Shown: positions 1 through 5,402 of the stretch, one piece after another | Position numbering within the stretch: position 1 is the stretch's first letter | Layout: the number at the start of each line of letters is the position of its first letter | Source of the DNA: Candidatus Peregrinibacteria bacterium | Lineage (GTDB): Bacteria > Patescibacteriota > Gracilibacteria > Peribacterales > Peribacteraceae | NCBI GenBank assembly: GCA_016201685.1 | Contig: JACQCJ010000090.1 | Coordinates: forward strand, 1 to 10,291 | Length of the DNA: 10,291 nucleotides | Direction: 5' to 3' | Notes under the pieces: model-generated | Databases searched by the model: none | Told to the model about the DNA's origin: nothing | What the model saw: the letters and a program-made list of their open reading frames with translations, nothing else | Translations under genes and position numbers: made by a program

Positions 1-82
1 CTAGGAGTCCTCTCCGCGTGCCCTCCAGCTCGATATCCTGGAATCCGTTCTGCGCGATGATGATGAGGGCCTTCTTGGGCAT
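1..82 (-). CDS. DJ-1/PfpI family protein, N-terminal fragment
   Basis: Only the first 27 or so codons are inside the window; the gene continues past the left edge. From the ATG at 82 the protein begins MPKKALIIIAQNGFQDIELE, which is the first beta-strand and loop of the DJ-1/ThiJ/PfpI superfamily (a run of hydrophobic residues after KK, then a conserved acidic residue). Members include putative intracellular proteases, glyoxalase/deglycase-like enzymes and chaperones; the nucleophile Cys lies much further on and cannot be seen, so the activity is unknown. An in-frame ATG at 124 would add 14 residues (MDSQSSPQGDILRS), but the downstream start fits the family N-terminus better. The gene lies 58 bp after the LysE-type gene on the same strand and may be co-transcribed with it. 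No Shine-Dalgarno sequence precedes either start. Confidence 0.68.
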   Translation of the reverse strand, partial: MPKKALIIIAQNGFQDIELEGTRRGLL

Positions 83-140
83 GGAACGTAGGATGTCACC
101 CTGTGGTGAGCTTTGCGAATCCATCGAAGGGTCAATTTCT

Positions 141-764
141 TCAGCGGCGACTGGAGAGAGCCACCTTGAGACCCAACGCGATGAGCACCGCGCCCATCAA
201 GCGCTCGGCGACCAGGTTCACGGCATCGATGCGACGACGGATCAGCCGCGCCGAGAGCAACGACCCCAGCACGGCGAACCATGCGAACGTCGCGAAGGAC
301 ATGTAGAGACCATAGAGCACCTGGATCGCCAAGGGCGTTTGGGGGTCGATGACCTGGGTGAAAAGAGCGAGGAAGAAGAGCGTCGCCTTGGGGTTGAGCG
401 CATTGCAGAGAAACCCGAGGCGGATGCTCTGCCACGCTGATATCTTCAACATGGCTTCGGCGTGCTGTTCTTTGCTGCCATGAGGTCTCTTCGCAGTGAT
501 CGCCTTCCAACCGATGAAAAGCAGGTAGGCCGCCCCGAGCAATTTGATCAGTGAAAAGAGAACGATTGATTGCGCGATGATGAATCCGATGCCGAGCAGC
601 GAGTACGTGACGTGCACGAGAATGCCCAGCGCAAGGCCGAACGCCGTCCACACCACCACCCTCCGCGGCTGCGTGATCCCCTGCTGGAGGATGATCGCGA
701 AATCGGGTCCTGGACTGGCGACACCGAGCAAGTGGATGAGCGCGACGGTGAGGAAGGCGTGCAT
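141..764 (-). CDS. LysE/RhtB family amino-acid exporter (translocator)
   Basis: Predicted 207-residue inner-membrane protein of the LysE/RhtB superfamily, which exports amino acids or related small metabolites by proton antiport. The family signature SPGPDF lies at residues 17-22, directly after the first membrane segment (about 3-16). Further hydrophobic segments are at about 38-66, 68-88, 113-138, 145-170 and 183-203. The conserved NPK motif that precedes a membrane segment is at 124-126, and a charged cytoplasmic loop is at 90-110. The length matches the family (about 205-210). I chose the ATG at 764 because it places SPGPDF at the usual distance; a GTG at 794 would add ten residues (MYARCSSRFV) that do not look like the family. 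The substrate cannot be read from sequence. The gene lies where rpmD/rplO/secY would be expected after rpsE, but is separated from rpsE by 266 bp, so it is probably its own transcription unit. Confidence 0.9.
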   Translation of the reverse strand: MHAFLTVALIHLLGVASPGPDFAIILQQGITQPRRVVVWTAFGLALGILVHVTYSLLGIGFIIAQSIVLFSLIKLLGAAYLLFIGWKAITAKRPHGSKEQHAEAMLKISAWQSIRLGFLCNALNPKATLFFLALFTQVIDPQTPLAIQVLYGLYMSFATFAWFAVLGSLLSARLIRRRIDAVNLVAERLMGAVLIALGLKVALSSRR

Positions 765-810
765 GACGAATCGGGAAGAGCACCGAGCATACACCCACAG
801 AACGATCCAA

Positions 811-978
811 TAATAGACCTGTTGCGCAATAAAAAAGCGTCAAGCAAGCAGAGCTAACATCGACGCCAAAACAATCAGAAATTGGCTCCCGATCATGTAT
901 GGCACCATCAAATGGTACTGAAAAGCAGTAGAAAAACTTAACAATTGGCTATTCTGCTATTGCGCAACGAGTCTAATA
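811..978. repeat. Long-range 21-bp inverted repeat in the rpsE-LysE spacer
   Basis: The 21 bases at 811-831 (TAATAGACCTGTTGCGCAAT plus one A) are the imperfect reverse complement of 958-978 (TATTGCGCAACGAGTCTAAT plus one A), with 18 of 21 positions pairing. The arms enclose 126 bp of AT-leaning sequence with no ORF. The arrangement resembles the terminal repeats of a very small element or a bounded regulatory region. The interior also has a small hairpin, ACCAT-CAA-ATGGT, at 904-916. No convincing terminator for the ribosomal operon and no strong sigma70 promoter is visible here: TTGACG and TATTAT occur on the minus strand near 842 and 810, but their spacing is too long. Confidence 0.45.
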
Positions 979-1003
979 GACACGCTTGAAGGAATCGCTT
1001 CCG

Positions 1004-1039
1004 TAATTTTCAATTTTTCATTTTCAATTATCAATTTTC
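1004..1039. repeat. Single AT-rich CAATTTT-type repeat arm overlapping the rpsE stop
   Basis: A degenerate tandem repeat of CAATTTT/CAATTAT units (for example TCAATTATCAATTTTCC at 1024-1040). It covers the end of rpsE: the last codons and stop, GAA AAT TGA on the minus strand, are themselves part of the repeat. The unit is the same as in the arms at 3434-3577. No matching inverted partner was found nearby, so this looks like a solitary arm or the remnant of a paired module. Confidence 0.6.
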
Positions 1040-1663
1040 CTCCATCCCCAACCTCCTCGCTTCCTGCACTTTCTGTTCGGCCTCCGTGCGCGTCATTTCC
1101 GTGAACGGCAGGAGAGCGTCGGGGCTCGCTTCGACGACGGCGACTTCCGGCGCCGGCGCCTGCTTCGATTCCTTCCCGAAGCGCAGCATCCCGAGCGCCT
1201 GCATCGTCGTCTGGGCGTTCACGAGCTTGTTGCGGGTTCCGTAGCGCTTGCTGAGGACGTTTCTGACTCCTGCGTGATCGAGAATGACTCTGAGAGCGCC
1301 GCCCGCGATGATGCCGGTGCCCTCGTACGCCGGCAACAACCGGATCTTGGCTGCCTTGAACTTGGTTTCGACTTGATGCGGAATCGTGCCGTCGACGATG
1401 GGAATGCGGATCATTGCTCTCTTGGCGGCGGATGCGGCTTTGCGGACGGCGGCCTGGACTTCGGCGGCCTTCCCCGTGCCAAGACCGACTTTCCCTTTGC
1501 GATTGCCCACCACCACGATTGCGCGGAACCGCATGCGGCGTCCACCTTTGACCACACGCGTGACGCGATCCACGGAGAGCGTCGCTTCCGCGAACTCGCT
1601 CGGTTCTTTCTGTCGGCGGCCACGGTCGCCTTTGCGGTCGGGACGGGAGGTTTTGGCGGTCAT
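1031..1663 (-). CDS. rpsE: 30S ribosomal protein S5
   Basis: S5 of the small subunit, which helps form the mRNA entry channel and contributes to decoding accuracy. The 210-residue protein has the double-stranded RNA-binding N-domain (about residues 22-88, with VGNRKGKVGLGTGKAAEV at 52-69) and the C-terminal domain (PAYEGTGIIAGGALRVIL at 111-128, then a conserved RNKLVNAQTTMQAL stretch). The family core ends near residue 163; the remaining 47 residues are an extra Ala/Pro/Glu-rich tail. The ATG at 1663 lies six bases after the stop of the small upstream ORF, and the leader (GCCCCCTAAATTCCT) has no Shine-Dalgarno sequence. The stop codon lies inside an AT-rich repeat arm. This is the last recognisable ribosomal gene of the operon here; rpmD does not follow. 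Confidence 0.98.
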   Translation of the reverse strand: MTAKTSRPDRKGDRGRRQKEPSEFAEATLSVDRVTRVVKGGRRMRFRAIVVVGNRKGKVGLGTGKAAEVQAAVRKAASAAKRAMIRIPIVDGTIPHQVETKFKAAKIRLLPAYEGTGIIAGGALRVILDHAGVRNVLSKRYGTRNKLVNAQTTMQALGMLRFGKESKQAPAPEVAVVEASPDALLPFTEMTRTEAEQKVQEARRLGMEEN

Positions 1664-1669
1664 AGGAAT

Positions 1670-1888
1670 TTAGGGGGCAATTGGATTGCGGTAGTAGTTG
1701 AGAAGTTCCTGCACTTTTTTTCTATCGTCCTCAGAAAGGAGAATGACATCTCCCGTATCCATGATATGAAGATTTTCATCGGCAGTAAAATTTACATCTT
1801 CGTTATCAGGAAGACCTTTATCCAGTCCAAATTGGTCTTTCAAGCATCCTGCTCTAATGCAACTGCCGATGAGTCGGAATTCTCCCAT
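1670..1888 (-). CDS. Small acidic hypothetical protein inserted between rplR and rpsE
   Basis: A 72-codon ORF from the ATG at 1888 to TAA at 1670-1672, exactly filling the space between rplR (stop 7 bases before) and rpsE (start 6 bases after). I do not recognise it. It begins MGEFRLIGSCIRAGCLKD, has two cysteines at residues 10 and 15, and ends in an acidic-then-helical part (SEDDRKKVQELLNYYRNP). It is acidic and has no likeness to L30 or any basic ribosomal protein. Its DNA is clearly more AT-rich than its neighbours. A longer version from an ATG at 1927 would overlap rplR by about 32 bases; the start at 1888 avoids this. Its tight fit and lack of internal stops favour a real co-translated gene, but it could be an acquired fragment. 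Confidence 0.55.
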   Translation of the reverse strand: MGEFRLIGSCIRAGCLKDQFGLDKGLPDNEDVNFTADENLHIMDTGDVILLSEDDRKKVQELLNYYRNPIAP

Positions 1889-1895
1889 AGAAAAG

Positions 1896-2240
1896 TTAAA
1901 AAGATAATCCACCTTCGCGGGCGGCATCGGCTAATTCTTTCACGCGGCCATGGTACTTGTAGCCATTGCGGTCGAAGACGATGGAGGTGATCTTGGCTTC
2001 CTTCGCCTTCGTGGCGATGAGCGTGCCGAGTTTTTTGGCGCCGTCCTTCGTGAGCTTCGCCTCCGCTTCCCTTGTGCTCGCGGCGAGGAGCGTGCGGCCG
2101 GCATTGTCGTCGATGAGCTGGACCGTCATGCCCGTGAGTGAGCGGTAGACGGAGAGGCGCGGCCGATCCTTCGTCCCGCTGATGCGCGCGCGGATGCGGC
2201 GCTTGCGGCTCTGCCTACGGAGAACTTTTTCAGCGGACAT
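1896..2240 (-). CDS. rplR: 50S ribosomal protein L18
   Basis: L18 binds 5S rRNA and, with L5, anchors it in the central protuberance of the large subunit. The 114-residue protein is of usual length. It has a basic N-terminus (RRQSRKRRIRARISG), the RPRLSVYRS strand, and the conserved end FDRNGYKYHGRVKELADAAREGG. The ATG at 2240 follows a pyrimidine-rich leader (CCAAATTCCCCTCCA) with no Shine-Dalgarno sequence. The 105-bp gap from rplF holds a paired-arm repeat module with the 21-bp core. Downstream, a small unrecognised ORF is placed between it and rpsE. Confidence 0.98.
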   Translation of the reverse strand: MSAEKVLRRQSRKRRIRARISGTKDRPRLSVYRSLTGMTVQLIDDNAGRTLLAASTREAEAKLTKDGAKKLGTLIATKAKEAKITSIVFDRNGYKYHGRVKELADAAREGGLSF

Positions 2241-2257
2241 TGGAGGGGAATTTGGAA

Positions 2258-2342
2258 GGTTACATTGCTACAGGGTTACATTGTTCGCAAGCGTGTCTCT
2301 GAGCAGAAGGTCGTTAACCATGTAGCCATTTAACCATGTAAC
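2258..2342. repeat. Paired-arm repeat module, TTACATGG family, with 21-bp core (copy 1)
   Basis: This lies in the rplF-rplR gap. The left arm is at 2258-2283 (GGTTACATTG units), the core at 2283-2303 (its last 20 bases TTCGCAAGCGTGTCTCTGAG), then a variable stretch to 2312, and a right arm at 2313-2342 made of the reverse complement (AACCATGTAGCC units). The core is identical in the copies at 4518-4538 (same orientation) and 9500-9520 (inverted). In RNA the arms would pair to form a hairpin with the core in the loop. Confidence 0.85.
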
Positions 2343-2345
2343 GAT

Positions 2346-2927
2346 TTACGCTGCAGCCTTCGCCACCGCCGCCTTCCCCGGCTTCCTGCGGACATTCTCG
2401 CCGAGGTAGCGCACGCCTTTGCCTTTGTAGGGCTCGGGCTCTCGGAGTTCGCGGATTTGGGCGGCCACCTGGCCCACGAGCTGCTTATCGATGCCGCGGA
2501 TAATGAGGATATTCTTGTTCTTTTCATCCTGGCTGATCTCAACCCCCTCGGGAATCGAGAAATGGATGGGGTGCGAGTGGCCGAGGTTGAGCACGAGCGT
2601 CTGGACTTTACCCCGAGCGGAGTCGAGGGGCTTCATCTGGGCCTTGTAGCCCACTCCGATGATCTCGAGCTTCTTCTCGTACCCCTGGCTCACGCCGACG
2701 GCCATGTTCTGGATGAGCACGCGGATGAGGCCGTGACGGGCGCGTGCGTCGTCCGAATCATCCTTCCTCGTGACTTTGACCTGATTGCCGTCGATCGCAA
2801 TGGCAACCTCCGGGAGGAGCATCGTCTTCAGCTGACCTTTGGGGCCCTTGACCGTTACGACGGATTCCATGACTTCAATGGTCACTCCGGAAGGCAAGAG
2901 CACGAGTTTGGAACCGATTCGAGACAT
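2346..2927 (-). CDS. rplF: 50S ribosomal protein L6
   Basis: L6 binds near the sarcin-ricin loop and the factor-binding site of the large subunit. From the ATG at 2927 the 193-residue protein starts MSRIGSKLVLLPSGVTIEV, as the family does, and has both L6 repeats, ending with the diagnostic PEPYKGKGVRY at 164-174. The usual length is about 180; the extra end is a short Ala/Lys tail (AAVAKAAA). An in-frame upstream start at 2990 would only translate the repeat arms in the leader and was rejected. The arm of a GCGAATT-type repeat begins 4 bases before the start codon; the leader (TTCGCAATTCCTGAT) has no Shine-Dalgarno sequence. Confidence 0.98.
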   Translation of the reverse strand: MSRIGSKLVLLPSGVTIEVMESVVTVKGPKGQLKTMLLPEVAIAIDGNQVKVTRKDDSDDARARHGLIRVLIQNMAVGVSQGYEKKLEIIGVGYKAQMKPLDSARGKVQTLVLNLGHSHPIHFSIPEGVEISQDEKNKNILIIRGIDKQLVGQVAAQIRELREPEPYKGKGVRYLGENVRRKPGKAAVAKAAA

Positions 2928-2931
2928 ATCA

Positions 2932-3007
2932 GGAATTGCGAAAGGCGAAGGGCGAATTGCGAATGATGGAAGTGCATTCGCCATTTGCAATTCGCAATTC
3001 GCAATTG
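2932..3007. repeat. Paired-arm repeat module, GCGAATT family (copy 1)
   Basis: This lies in the rpsH-rplF gap. The left arm at 2932-2966 is built of GCGAAAG/GCGAAGG/GCGAATT units; the right arm at 2975-3007 is its inverted counterpart (GCATTCGCC, then TTGCAATTCGCAATTCGCAA). The arms are separated by only about 8 bases (TGGAAGTG), so they can fold into a long hairpin. Twenty-one bases of the left arm (within 2945-2966, containing GCGAAGGGCGAATTGCGAAT) recur inverted in the right arm of the module at 6893-6954. Confidence 0.85.
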
Positions 3008-3038
3008 ATCAGGCCAATCGTGATGAAGAAAGAGCCCA

Positions 3039-3428
3039 TTATGAAATTGTACAAAGAAGTTCCCCTCCAATCTTCCTCTTCCGCGCTTGGCGATCCGTCA
3101 GGAGCCCTTCGCTCGTCGTCAGGACGGCCATGCCGAAGCCCTGGAGGACGGGTTTGAGCTCGGTGAAGCCGACGTACAGGCGGCGGCCCGGCTTGCTCTT
3201 GCGTTCGAGGGTGAGCGCTGGCTTCTCCTTGGAGAATGTGACGAGAATCTCCTGCTTGGGAACTTCTCCGATCACCTCGACTTCCTCAATCCATCCTTGC
3301 TTCTTGAGAAGCTCGCAGAGGTGCTGGTTGATCTTCGACCACGGAGCCTGGCATTCGGGGCGGCGGGCGTGCTGCGCATTGCGCATCCGTGTGAGGAGAT
3401 CGCCGATGGGGTCGCTCAGATAGACCAT
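3039..3428 (-). CDS. rpsH: 30S ribosomal protein S8
   Basis: S8 binds helix 21 of 16S rRNA and is a primary assembly protein; in some bacteria it also represses the spc operon by binding its own mRNA. The 129-residue protein matches the family length (about 130): MVYLSDPIGDLLTRMRNAQ at the N-terminus, and a C-terminal TTSEGLLTDRQARKRKIGGE followed by LLC that corresponds to the conserved STSKGVMTDREAR..GGEVLC region. The ATG at 3428 was chosen over an upstream ATG at 3557, whose extra residues are translated AT-rich repeat. The leader (TTCTCAATTCTTCTC) has no Shine-Dalgarno sequence and is partly made of the repeat arm that starts 5 bases upstream of the ATG. Confidence 0.98.
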   Translation of the reverse strand: MVYLSDPIGDLLTRMRNAQHARRPECQAPWSKINQHLCELLKKQGWIEEVEVIGEVPKQEILVTFSKEKPALTLERKSKPGRRLYVGFTELKPVLQGFGMAVLTTSEGLLTDRQARKRKIGGELLCTIS

Positions 3429-3433
3429 GAGAA

Positions 3434-3577
3434 GAATTGAGAATTGAGAATTGAAAATTGATAATGGTTGGAAGCACGAGGAGAGCTGAGCATTGAAGTA
3501 AAAGAGGAAGGGATCAACATCATGAGGAGGGAAGCTACCATAATTTTCAATTATCAATTCTCAATTATCAATTCACC
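3434..3577. repeat. Paired-arm repeat module, GAATTGA family
   Basis: The left arm at 3434-3467 is three GAATTGA-type units followed by AAAATTGATAATGG; the right arm at 3538-3577 is the inverted set (CCATAATTTTCAATTATCAA and onward to CAATTCACC). About 70 bp of purine-rich sequence lies between the arms. The module fills the rpsZ-rpsH gap almost completely: the right arm runs into the rpsZ stop (TGA at 3573-3575, minus strand) and the left arm stops 5 bases before the rpsH start. The same unit type is seen at 1004-1039. Confidence 0.85.
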
Positions 3578-3797
3578 AAGAGGACTTGGTGACGCCCGGA
3601 ATTTCGCCGTTGGTGGCGAGTTCGCGGAAGCAGATGCGGCAGATGCCGAAGAAGCGCATGTAGCCGTGCCGTCTCCCGCACAGCCCGCAGCGATTGTAGA
3701 TGCGCGTGGGGAATTTCGGTTTCTTGCCCGCACGCATGACGCGCAGGTACTCCCGGAGACGGTTTTGCTGACTGAGACGGAGGGCGAGGCGGGCCAT
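3573..3797 (-). CDS. rpsZ: 30S ribosomal protein S14, zinc-binding type
   Basis: S14 sits in the head of the small subunit. This is the short zinc-dependent form: two CxxC pairs at C37/C40 and C53/C56 (CGLC and CRIC), with the conserved CRICFREL and the end GEIPGVTKSSW. The usual length is about 61; here the ATG at 3797 gives 74 residues, because the N-terminus before the first cysteine is some 13 residues longer. An in-frame ATG at codon 21 (position 3737) would give a 54-residue protein, slightly too short; I prefer 3797, which leaves a 30-bp gap after rplE. The leader (ACATTTCCCAATTAC) has no Shine-Dalgarno sequence. The stop codon lies in a repeat arm. Confidence 0.95.
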   Translation of the reverse strand: MARLALRLSQQNRLREYLRVMRAGKKPKFPTRIYNRCGLCGRRHGYMRFFGICRICFRELATNGEIPGVTKSSW

Positions 3798-3827
3798 GTA
3801 ATTGGGAAATGTGAAAGAGAAGGGCAG

Positions 3828-4454
3828 TTAAGTATGGCTGACGGAAGCGGATTCTTCAACTGCTTTCTCCTTGATTCGTGAGGGAGAGGACTTCGTCGAC
3901 GGTTTGCGCTCCGGGGTGAAGGGCATCCCGATCTGCTTGAGGAGCGCGCGGCCGCGATCGTCGCGCCCGGCGGTCGTCGTGAATTGGATCTGCATGCCGA
4001 AGATCTTGGCGGCATCGGCGGAGGGGACTTCCGGGAAGATCGTGTGGTCGCGAATTCCGATCGCGTAATTGCCTCTCCCGTCGAGCTTTGCGGGGAGGCT
4101 GCGGAAGTCGCGGATGCGCGGCAGAACGTAGCTCACGAGCCGGTCGACGAATGCTTCCATGCGCCGCCCCCGCAGCGTGACCATCGCGCCCACCACGAGC
4201 CCCGAGCGGGTCTTGAAGTTGGAGATCGCCTTGCGCGTGATGCGGAAGACCGGCTTCTGGCCCGTGATCTGGGCGAGGGTCTTGGCGACGAACTCGTGGA
4301 TCTCTTTTCCATCCATCTTGGTCTTATTGATCCCGACGTTGACGATCACTTTCTGCAAACGGGGAAGGGCATGCACATTTGTGATGCCGAGCTCTTTCTT
4401 GAGCGCGGTTGCGACAACAGTGCGGAGCCGGTCGTGGAGGGAAACGTAGGTCAT
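3828..4454 (-). CDS. rplE: 50S ribosomal protein L5
   Basis: L5 binds 5S rRNA in the central protuberance and contacts the P-site tRNA. The 208-residue protein shows the conserved order: PRLQKVIVNVGINKTK (31-46), the QKPVFRITRKAISNFKTR segment (67-84), LRGRRMEAFVDRLV (94-107), LPRIRDFR (111-118), GNYAIGIRDHTIFPE (128-142) and the end RALLKQIGMPF (169-179). The usual length is about 180; residues 180-208 are an extra Ser/Lys/Glu-rich tail. The start at 4454 is favoured over one at 4556, whose extra residues come from the repeat module upstream. The leader (AAATGTTCCTCGTTC) has no Shine-Dalgarno sequence. Confidence 0.98.
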   Translation of the reverse strand: MTYVSLHDRLRTVVATALKKELGITNVHALPRLQKVIVNVGINKTKMDGKEIHEFVAKTLAQITGQKPVFRITRKAISNFKTRSGLVVGAMVTLRGRRMEAFVDRLVSYVLPRIRDFRSLPAKLDGRGNYAIGIRDHTIFPEVPSADAAKIFGMQIQFTTTAGRDDRGRALLKQIGMPFTPERKPSTKSSPSRIKEKAVEESASVSHT

Positions 4455-4492
4455 GAACGAGGAACATTTGTGGGAGAATACAGTGTCCGAAT

Positions 4493-4578
4493 GGTTACAT
4501 TGTTGAATGGCTACATGGTTCGCAAGCGTGTCTCTGAGGATAATTTCGTCAACCATGTAACAATGTAGCCATGTAACC
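4493..4578. repeat. Paired-arm repeat module, TTACATGG family, with 21-bp core (copy 2)
   Basis: This lies in the rplE-rplX gap. The left arm is at 4493-4520 (GGTTACATTG, then TGAATGGCTACATGG), the identical 21-bp core at 4518-4538, then a variable stretch (GATAATTTCGTC), and the inverted right arm at 4551-4578 (AACCATGTAACAATGTAGCC and onward). It has the same orientation as copy 1, and also shares AACCATGTA at the start of the right arm; the variable stretch differs in about half its positions from copy 1. Confidence 0.85.
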
Positions 4579-4581
4579 TAT

Positions 4582-4622
4582 GTGAAGAAGAAAATAGAGA
4601 GAAAGAAGAAGAACAAGGATGA
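4582..4622 (-). other. Pyrimidine-rich tract downstream of rplX
   Basis: In the transcribed strand sense these 41 bases are nearly all C and U (for example CTTGTTCTTCTTCTTTCTCT), starting immediately after the rplX stop codon. Shorter tracts of the same kind follow rplW (9549-9569), rplB (8554-8571) and rplP/rpmC (6404-6420). They have no hairpin. They could be unstructured loading sites for ribosomal protein S1 or another RNA-binding protein; this is inference. Confidence 0.4.
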
Positions 4623-5216
4623 TCAAGATCCCCGTCCGCTGCTCTTCCTGGGAATGTTCTGGCCGGGGATCGTGTGATCCTGCTCCATGCGCGAACCTTC
4701 GGAGACGGCACCCTGCTCCATGGCCGCGGCGCCGAACTTCAACTTCTTCCAGAAGGGCTGCTTGGCGGCGGGCGACGGAGTGGCCGACGTGCTCGATGTT
4801 TCTTGGCTGACTGATGTGGTTTTCTTTGTCTCTGTTGCGGCGACCGTTTCGGCCCCCTCGCTCCCCTTCTTCGCCGCGGGTTTCTTCTCAATTTTCATCG
4901 CCTTCACTCGCACGATTTCTTCCCCGCTTCGACGGCTTATCCTCTTCTTTCCGCCCTTCTCATCGATGGCATACCCCACCCTCGTGCGCTTCTTGGTCTT
5001 GGGATCGAGAAGCATCACCTTGCTCGTGGCGAGGCTCGCCTCGTAGTGGATGATGCGGCCCGCCTGCTCGAAGGTTTTCTTGATGTGGCGCGTGCGGATG
5101 TTCGCGCCCCCGATCACGACGCGCCCTTCCTCCGGCAGCACGCGCATGACGCTGCCCGTTTTCCCTTTATCCTTGCCGCTGATGATGACGACGGTGTCGC
5201 CGGTATGGAGCTTCAT
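4623..5216 (-). CDS. rplX: 50S ribosomal protein L24 with a long C-terminal extension
   Basis: L24 is an assembly-initiating protein that lies by the exit of the polypeptide tunnel. The N-terminal part is typical: the KOW motif at about 4-31 (TGDTVVIISGKDKGKTGSV), then the RTRHIKKT segment and the GYAIDEKGGKKRISRRSGE end of the family core near residue 105. The protein is 197 residues, nearly twice the usual 100-110. The extra 90 residues are a charged, Ser/Thr/Ala-rich linker (106-152) followed by a less repetitive block, PFWKKLKFG at 154-162 and MEQDHTIPGQ at 177-186, that looks selected rather than random. The ATG at 5216 is chosen over 5261 by homology. The leader (TCCCACGTACGGACT) has no Shine-Dalgarno sequence. 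Confidence 0.96.
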   Translation of the reverse strand: MKLHTGDTVVIISGKDKGKTGSVMRVLPEEGRVVIGGANIRTRHIKKTFEQAGRIIHYEASLATSKVMLLDPKTKKRTRVGYAIDEKGGKKRISRRSGEEIVRVKAMKIEKKPAAKKGSEGAETVAATETKKTTSVSQETSSTSATPSPAAKQPFWKKLKFGAAAMEQGAVSEGSRMEQDHTIPGQNIPRKSSGRGS

Positions 5217-5240
5217 AGTCCGTACGTGGGACGCAGTAAA

Positions 5241-5352
5241 GTGCCAAAAGCCAAGTGCCAAAAGCCAAGCAATTCATAAGGGATCAATATTTGAAATTTC
5301 AAACGGTTTTGATTATTAAAAAATTGTTTGGAAGTTGGCTCTTGGCACCTGG
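5241..5352. repeat. Paired-arm repeat module, GTGCCAAAAGCCAA family
   Basis: This lies in the rplX-rplN gap (186 bp). The left arm is two perfect 14-bp tandem copies of GTGCCAAAAGCCAA at 5241-5268. The right arm at 5328-5352 (TTGGAAGTTGGCTCTTGGCA then CCTGG) is the imperfect inverse. The centre is AT-rich and contains a perfect 14-bp palindrome, TTTGAAATTTCAAA, at 5290-5303. The remaining gap to 5402 shows nothing recognisable. Confidence 0.8.
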
Positions 5353-5402
5353 AATTTTTCCGCGACAAAACCGGGGCGGAGACAGCCGACAATCGCCCAA
5401 GA

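Noticed and set aside
1..843. 280-codon minus-strand ORF covering the LysE region
   Set aside because: Different frame from the LysE gene, Arg/His/Pro-rich translation without membrane segments; the overlapping 207-residue frame has clear family motifs.
800..850. Sigma70-type promoter for the LysE gene (TTGACG and TATTAT on the minus strand)
   Set aside because: The spacing between the two hexamers is about 22 bases, well above the usual 16-18; no better pair was seen.
960..1030. Intrinsic terminator after rpsE
   Set aside because: Only short imperfect stems (GTCTA-T-TAGAC on the minus strand) are present, none GC-rich and none followed by a U-run.
1670..1888. The small ORF as ribosomal protein L30 (rpmD)
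   Set aside because: It is acidic, precedes rather than follows rpsE in transcription order, and lacks any L30 motif.
1889..1927. Longer 85-codon form of the small ORF starting at 1927
   Set aside because: It would overlap rplR by about 32 bases without need; the ATG at 1888 lies just after the rplR stop.
3429..3557. N-terminal extension of S8 (start at 3557), and similar ones of L6, L16, L5 and L24
   Set aside because: The added residues are translations of repeat modules and spacers, and the family N-terminus begins at the downstream ATG in each case.
2258..3577. CRISPR array from the closely spaced repeats
   Set aside because: Units are 7-14 bp, degenerate and inverted, without constant-length spacers or cas genes.
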